From Cyanobacteria bacterium K_DeepCast_35m_m2_023 (lineage in GTDB: Bacteria > Cyanobacteriota > Cyanobacteriia > PCC-6307 > Cyanobiaceae): a stretch of 15,176 nucleotides of DNA. The stretch covers positions 1-15,176 of the forward strand of contig VGQR01000014.1 in assembly GCA_016882345.1 (NCBI GenBank). The letters run 5' to 3'. The position numbers were made by a program, and so were the translations under genes. The notes under the pieces are model-generated. The model saw only the letters and a program-made list of their open reading frames with translations, searched no databases and had not been told where the DNA came from. Shown here piece by piece: positions 14,008 to 15,176 of this stretch (position 1 is its first letter; each line of letters starts with the position of its first letter).

Positions 14008-14038
14008 CTTGTCCAAGCCATTGGTCAAGCGATACAAA
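14008..14038 (+). promoter_or_regulatory. Operator-like palindrome with weak promoter before ndhF
   Basis: CTTGTCCAA (14008-14016) and TTGGTCAAG (14021-14029) are complementary at 8 of 9 positions with a GCCA spacer, giving a 22-bp dyad. It overlaps a weak promoter candidate, TTGTCC (14009-14014) with TACAAA (14033-14038) at 18-bp spacing, about 65 bp upstream of the ndhF ATG. A regulator bound here would block the -35 box and spacer. The regulator family is unknown. Confidence 0.4.
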
Positions 14039-14101
14039 GCCATTCCCCAACAGCAATTTGATGTCTCTACAGTCGCCGCCACTTCGACGCATCGCGCCTG
14101 T

Positions 14102-15176
14102 ATGGGCTTGTCTTGGCTGGGAACAGCCTGGCTCGTGCCGCTCTACCCCCTGGTGGGGTCGGCCTTCAGCCTGCTGTGGTCACCCGGGTTGATCAAACGC
14201 AGCGGCCCCAGACCTGCGGGTTACATCAACCTGCTGATGGTCTCGTGTGCCTTCGCGCATAGTCTGCTGGCCCTGATCAGCCTGCACAACAACTCAGCGG
14301 CCGGCGCTGCAGCCATCTACGCGCCGCCGACCTTCAGCTGGACCTGGATCAACACCGCCGGCCTGCGGGTCGGCTTCGATGGCCTGGTGAGCGAGCCGGC
14401 CCTGATCGCGATGACGGTGATCACCGGTCTGCATGTGCTGGTGCAGATCTATTCGATCGGTTACCTCGAAATGGACTGGGGCTGGCCCCGCTTCTTCGGC
14501 GGGCTGAGCTTTTTTGAGGCAGGCCTCTGCGGCCTGGTGCTCACCGACTCGGTGTTCTTCAGCTATGTGCTGCTGGAGTTGCTGACGGTGGGCACCTACG
14601 TGATCGTCGGGACCTGGTACAACCAGTCGCTGGTGGTCAAGGGCGCCCGCGACGCCTTTCTGACCAAGCGCATCGGCGACATCGTGCTGCTGGCCGGCGT
14701 GATCGCGCTGCTGCCCCTGACGGGCACCTGGAACTTCCATGGCCTGCAGGGCTGGGCGGCCGATCTGGCCAACAACGGTCAACCATTGCCGCCTGGCTTC
14801 CAGTTGATCCTGCTGGCGCTGATCGCTGGCCCCATGGGCAAATGCGCCCAGATTCCCCTGCACCTGTGGCTGGATGAAGCCATGGAAAGCCCGCTGCCCT
14901 CGACCGTGCTGCGCAATTCGGTCGTGGTCCTGGGCGGTGCCTGGGTGCTGCTGCGGCTCGAACCGCTGATCGAGCTGAGCCCGCTGGTGCAGGGCGTGCT
15001 GGTGGTGGTGGGCGGCACCACCGCCCTGGTGGCCGCCTTGATCGCCCTGGGTCAGATCGATATCAAACGCGCGATGAGCTTTCTGGTCAGCAGTTGGCTG
15101 GGATTGCTGTTTGTGGCTGTGGGCCTGGGTGGCATCGACGTGGCGGATCACCTGCTGCTCGTGTATACACTGCCGA
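14102..15176 (+). CDS. ndhF: Second CO2-uptake NdhF (NdhF4-like by position), 3' end missing
   Basis: The first 358 residues of a NuoL/NdhF-family thylakoid membrane subunit are present and the gene runs off the window. It shares the landmarks of the minus-strand copy: GPRPAGYINLL (35-45), the TM5 glutamate in LLELLT (E159), FLTKRIGD (186-193), GPMGKCAQIPLHLWLDEAMESP with K247, and LRNSVVV with R271. It is therefore also a CO2-uptake paralogue but clearly diverged (YSIGYLEMDWGWPRFFGGLSFFEAG; AMSFLVSSWLGLLF). In marine picocyanobacteria the ndhF4-ndhD4-chpX genes lie upstream of csoS1D, so I lean to NdhF4. The ATG at 14102 fits the conserved N-terminus (TAWLVPLYPLVG). No good Shine-Dalgarno is seen, and an ATG at 14061 is out of frame. 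Confidence 0.88.
   Translation, partial: MGLSWLGTAWLVPLYPLVGSAFSLLWSPGLIKRSGPRPAGYINLLMVSCAFAHSLLALISLHNNSAAGAAAIYAPPTFSWTWINTAGLRVGFDGLVSEPALIAMTVITGLHVLVQIYSIGYLEMDWGWPRFFGGLSFFEAGLCGLVLTDSVFFSYVLLELLTVGTYVIVGTWYNQSLVVKGARDAFLTKRIGDIVLLAGVIALLPLTGTWNFHGLQGWAADLANNGQPLPPGFQLILLALIAGPMGKCAQIPLHLWLDEAMESPLPSTVLRNSVVVLGGAWVLLRLEPLIELSPLVQGVLVVVGGTTALVAALIALGQIDIKRAMSFLVSSWLGLLFVAVGLGGIDVADHLLLVYTLP

Noticed and set aside
1..15176. tRNA/rRNA genes, insertion sequences, integrase or attachment sites
   Set aside because: None was seen on either strand by reading. All gene space is accounted for by carbon-concentrating and neighbouring genes.

Overview
The window carries an alpha-carboxysome (cso) locus of an alpha-cyanobacterium. 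Form IA RuBisCO, CsoS2, the CsoSCA carbonic anhydrase, CsoS1, CsoS1D, CsoS1E and the CsoS4 pentamers all sit beside two NDH-1 CO2-uptake genes. The DNA is clearly GC-rich, which argues against high-light Prochlorococcus. An SbtA/SbtB bicarbonate system together with two different CO2-uptake ndhF genes suggests a Cyanobium-like or coastal/freshwater Synechococcus (subcluster 5.2 type). The lineage call is inference from gene content and base composition.

Layout, reading in the direction of the main transcript (minus strand, right to left): csoS1D (12409-13221); rdgB/ham1 on the plus strand (about 11811-12380); sbtA-sbtB (11512-10227); a 207-bp leader; then csoS1-cbbL-cbbS-csoS2-csoSCA-csoS4A-csoS4B (10019-3090); then csoS1E, a bacterioferritin-like gene, an ndhF, and the first eight codons of a probable ndhD at the window edge. 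Genes from csoSCA onward are packed tightly, with 1-bp gaps and TAATG or ATGA overlaps. In contrast, the csoS1-cbbL, cbbL-cbbS and cbbS-csoS2 spacers each hold a perfect inverted repeat.

On the right, divergent from csoS1D, lie an unrecognised 145-aa protein gene (13358-13795), a roughly 300-bp non-coding stretch with nested inverted repeats and a rho-independent terminator, an operator-like palindrome, and a second CO2-uptake ndhF (14102 to the window end, incomplete). The carboxysome genes are therefore bracketed by two outward-facing CO2-uptake NDH-1 operons.

Functionally the genes form one CO2-concentrating module. SbtA imports bicarbonate under SbtB control. NDH-1 complexes containing the NdhF paralogues turn CO2 into bicarbonate at the thylakoid. 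CsoSCA converts bicarbonate back to CO2 inside the shell, where CbbLS fixes it. CsoS2 links RuBisCO to the CsoS1/CsoS1D/CsoS1E/CsoS4 shell. The least explained parts are the hairpin before sbtA, the structured RNA-like stretch before the plus-strand ndhF, the CsoS1E-bacterioferritin pair, a CsoS2-like TG motif in the CsoS1D N-terminus, and the 145-aa protein.
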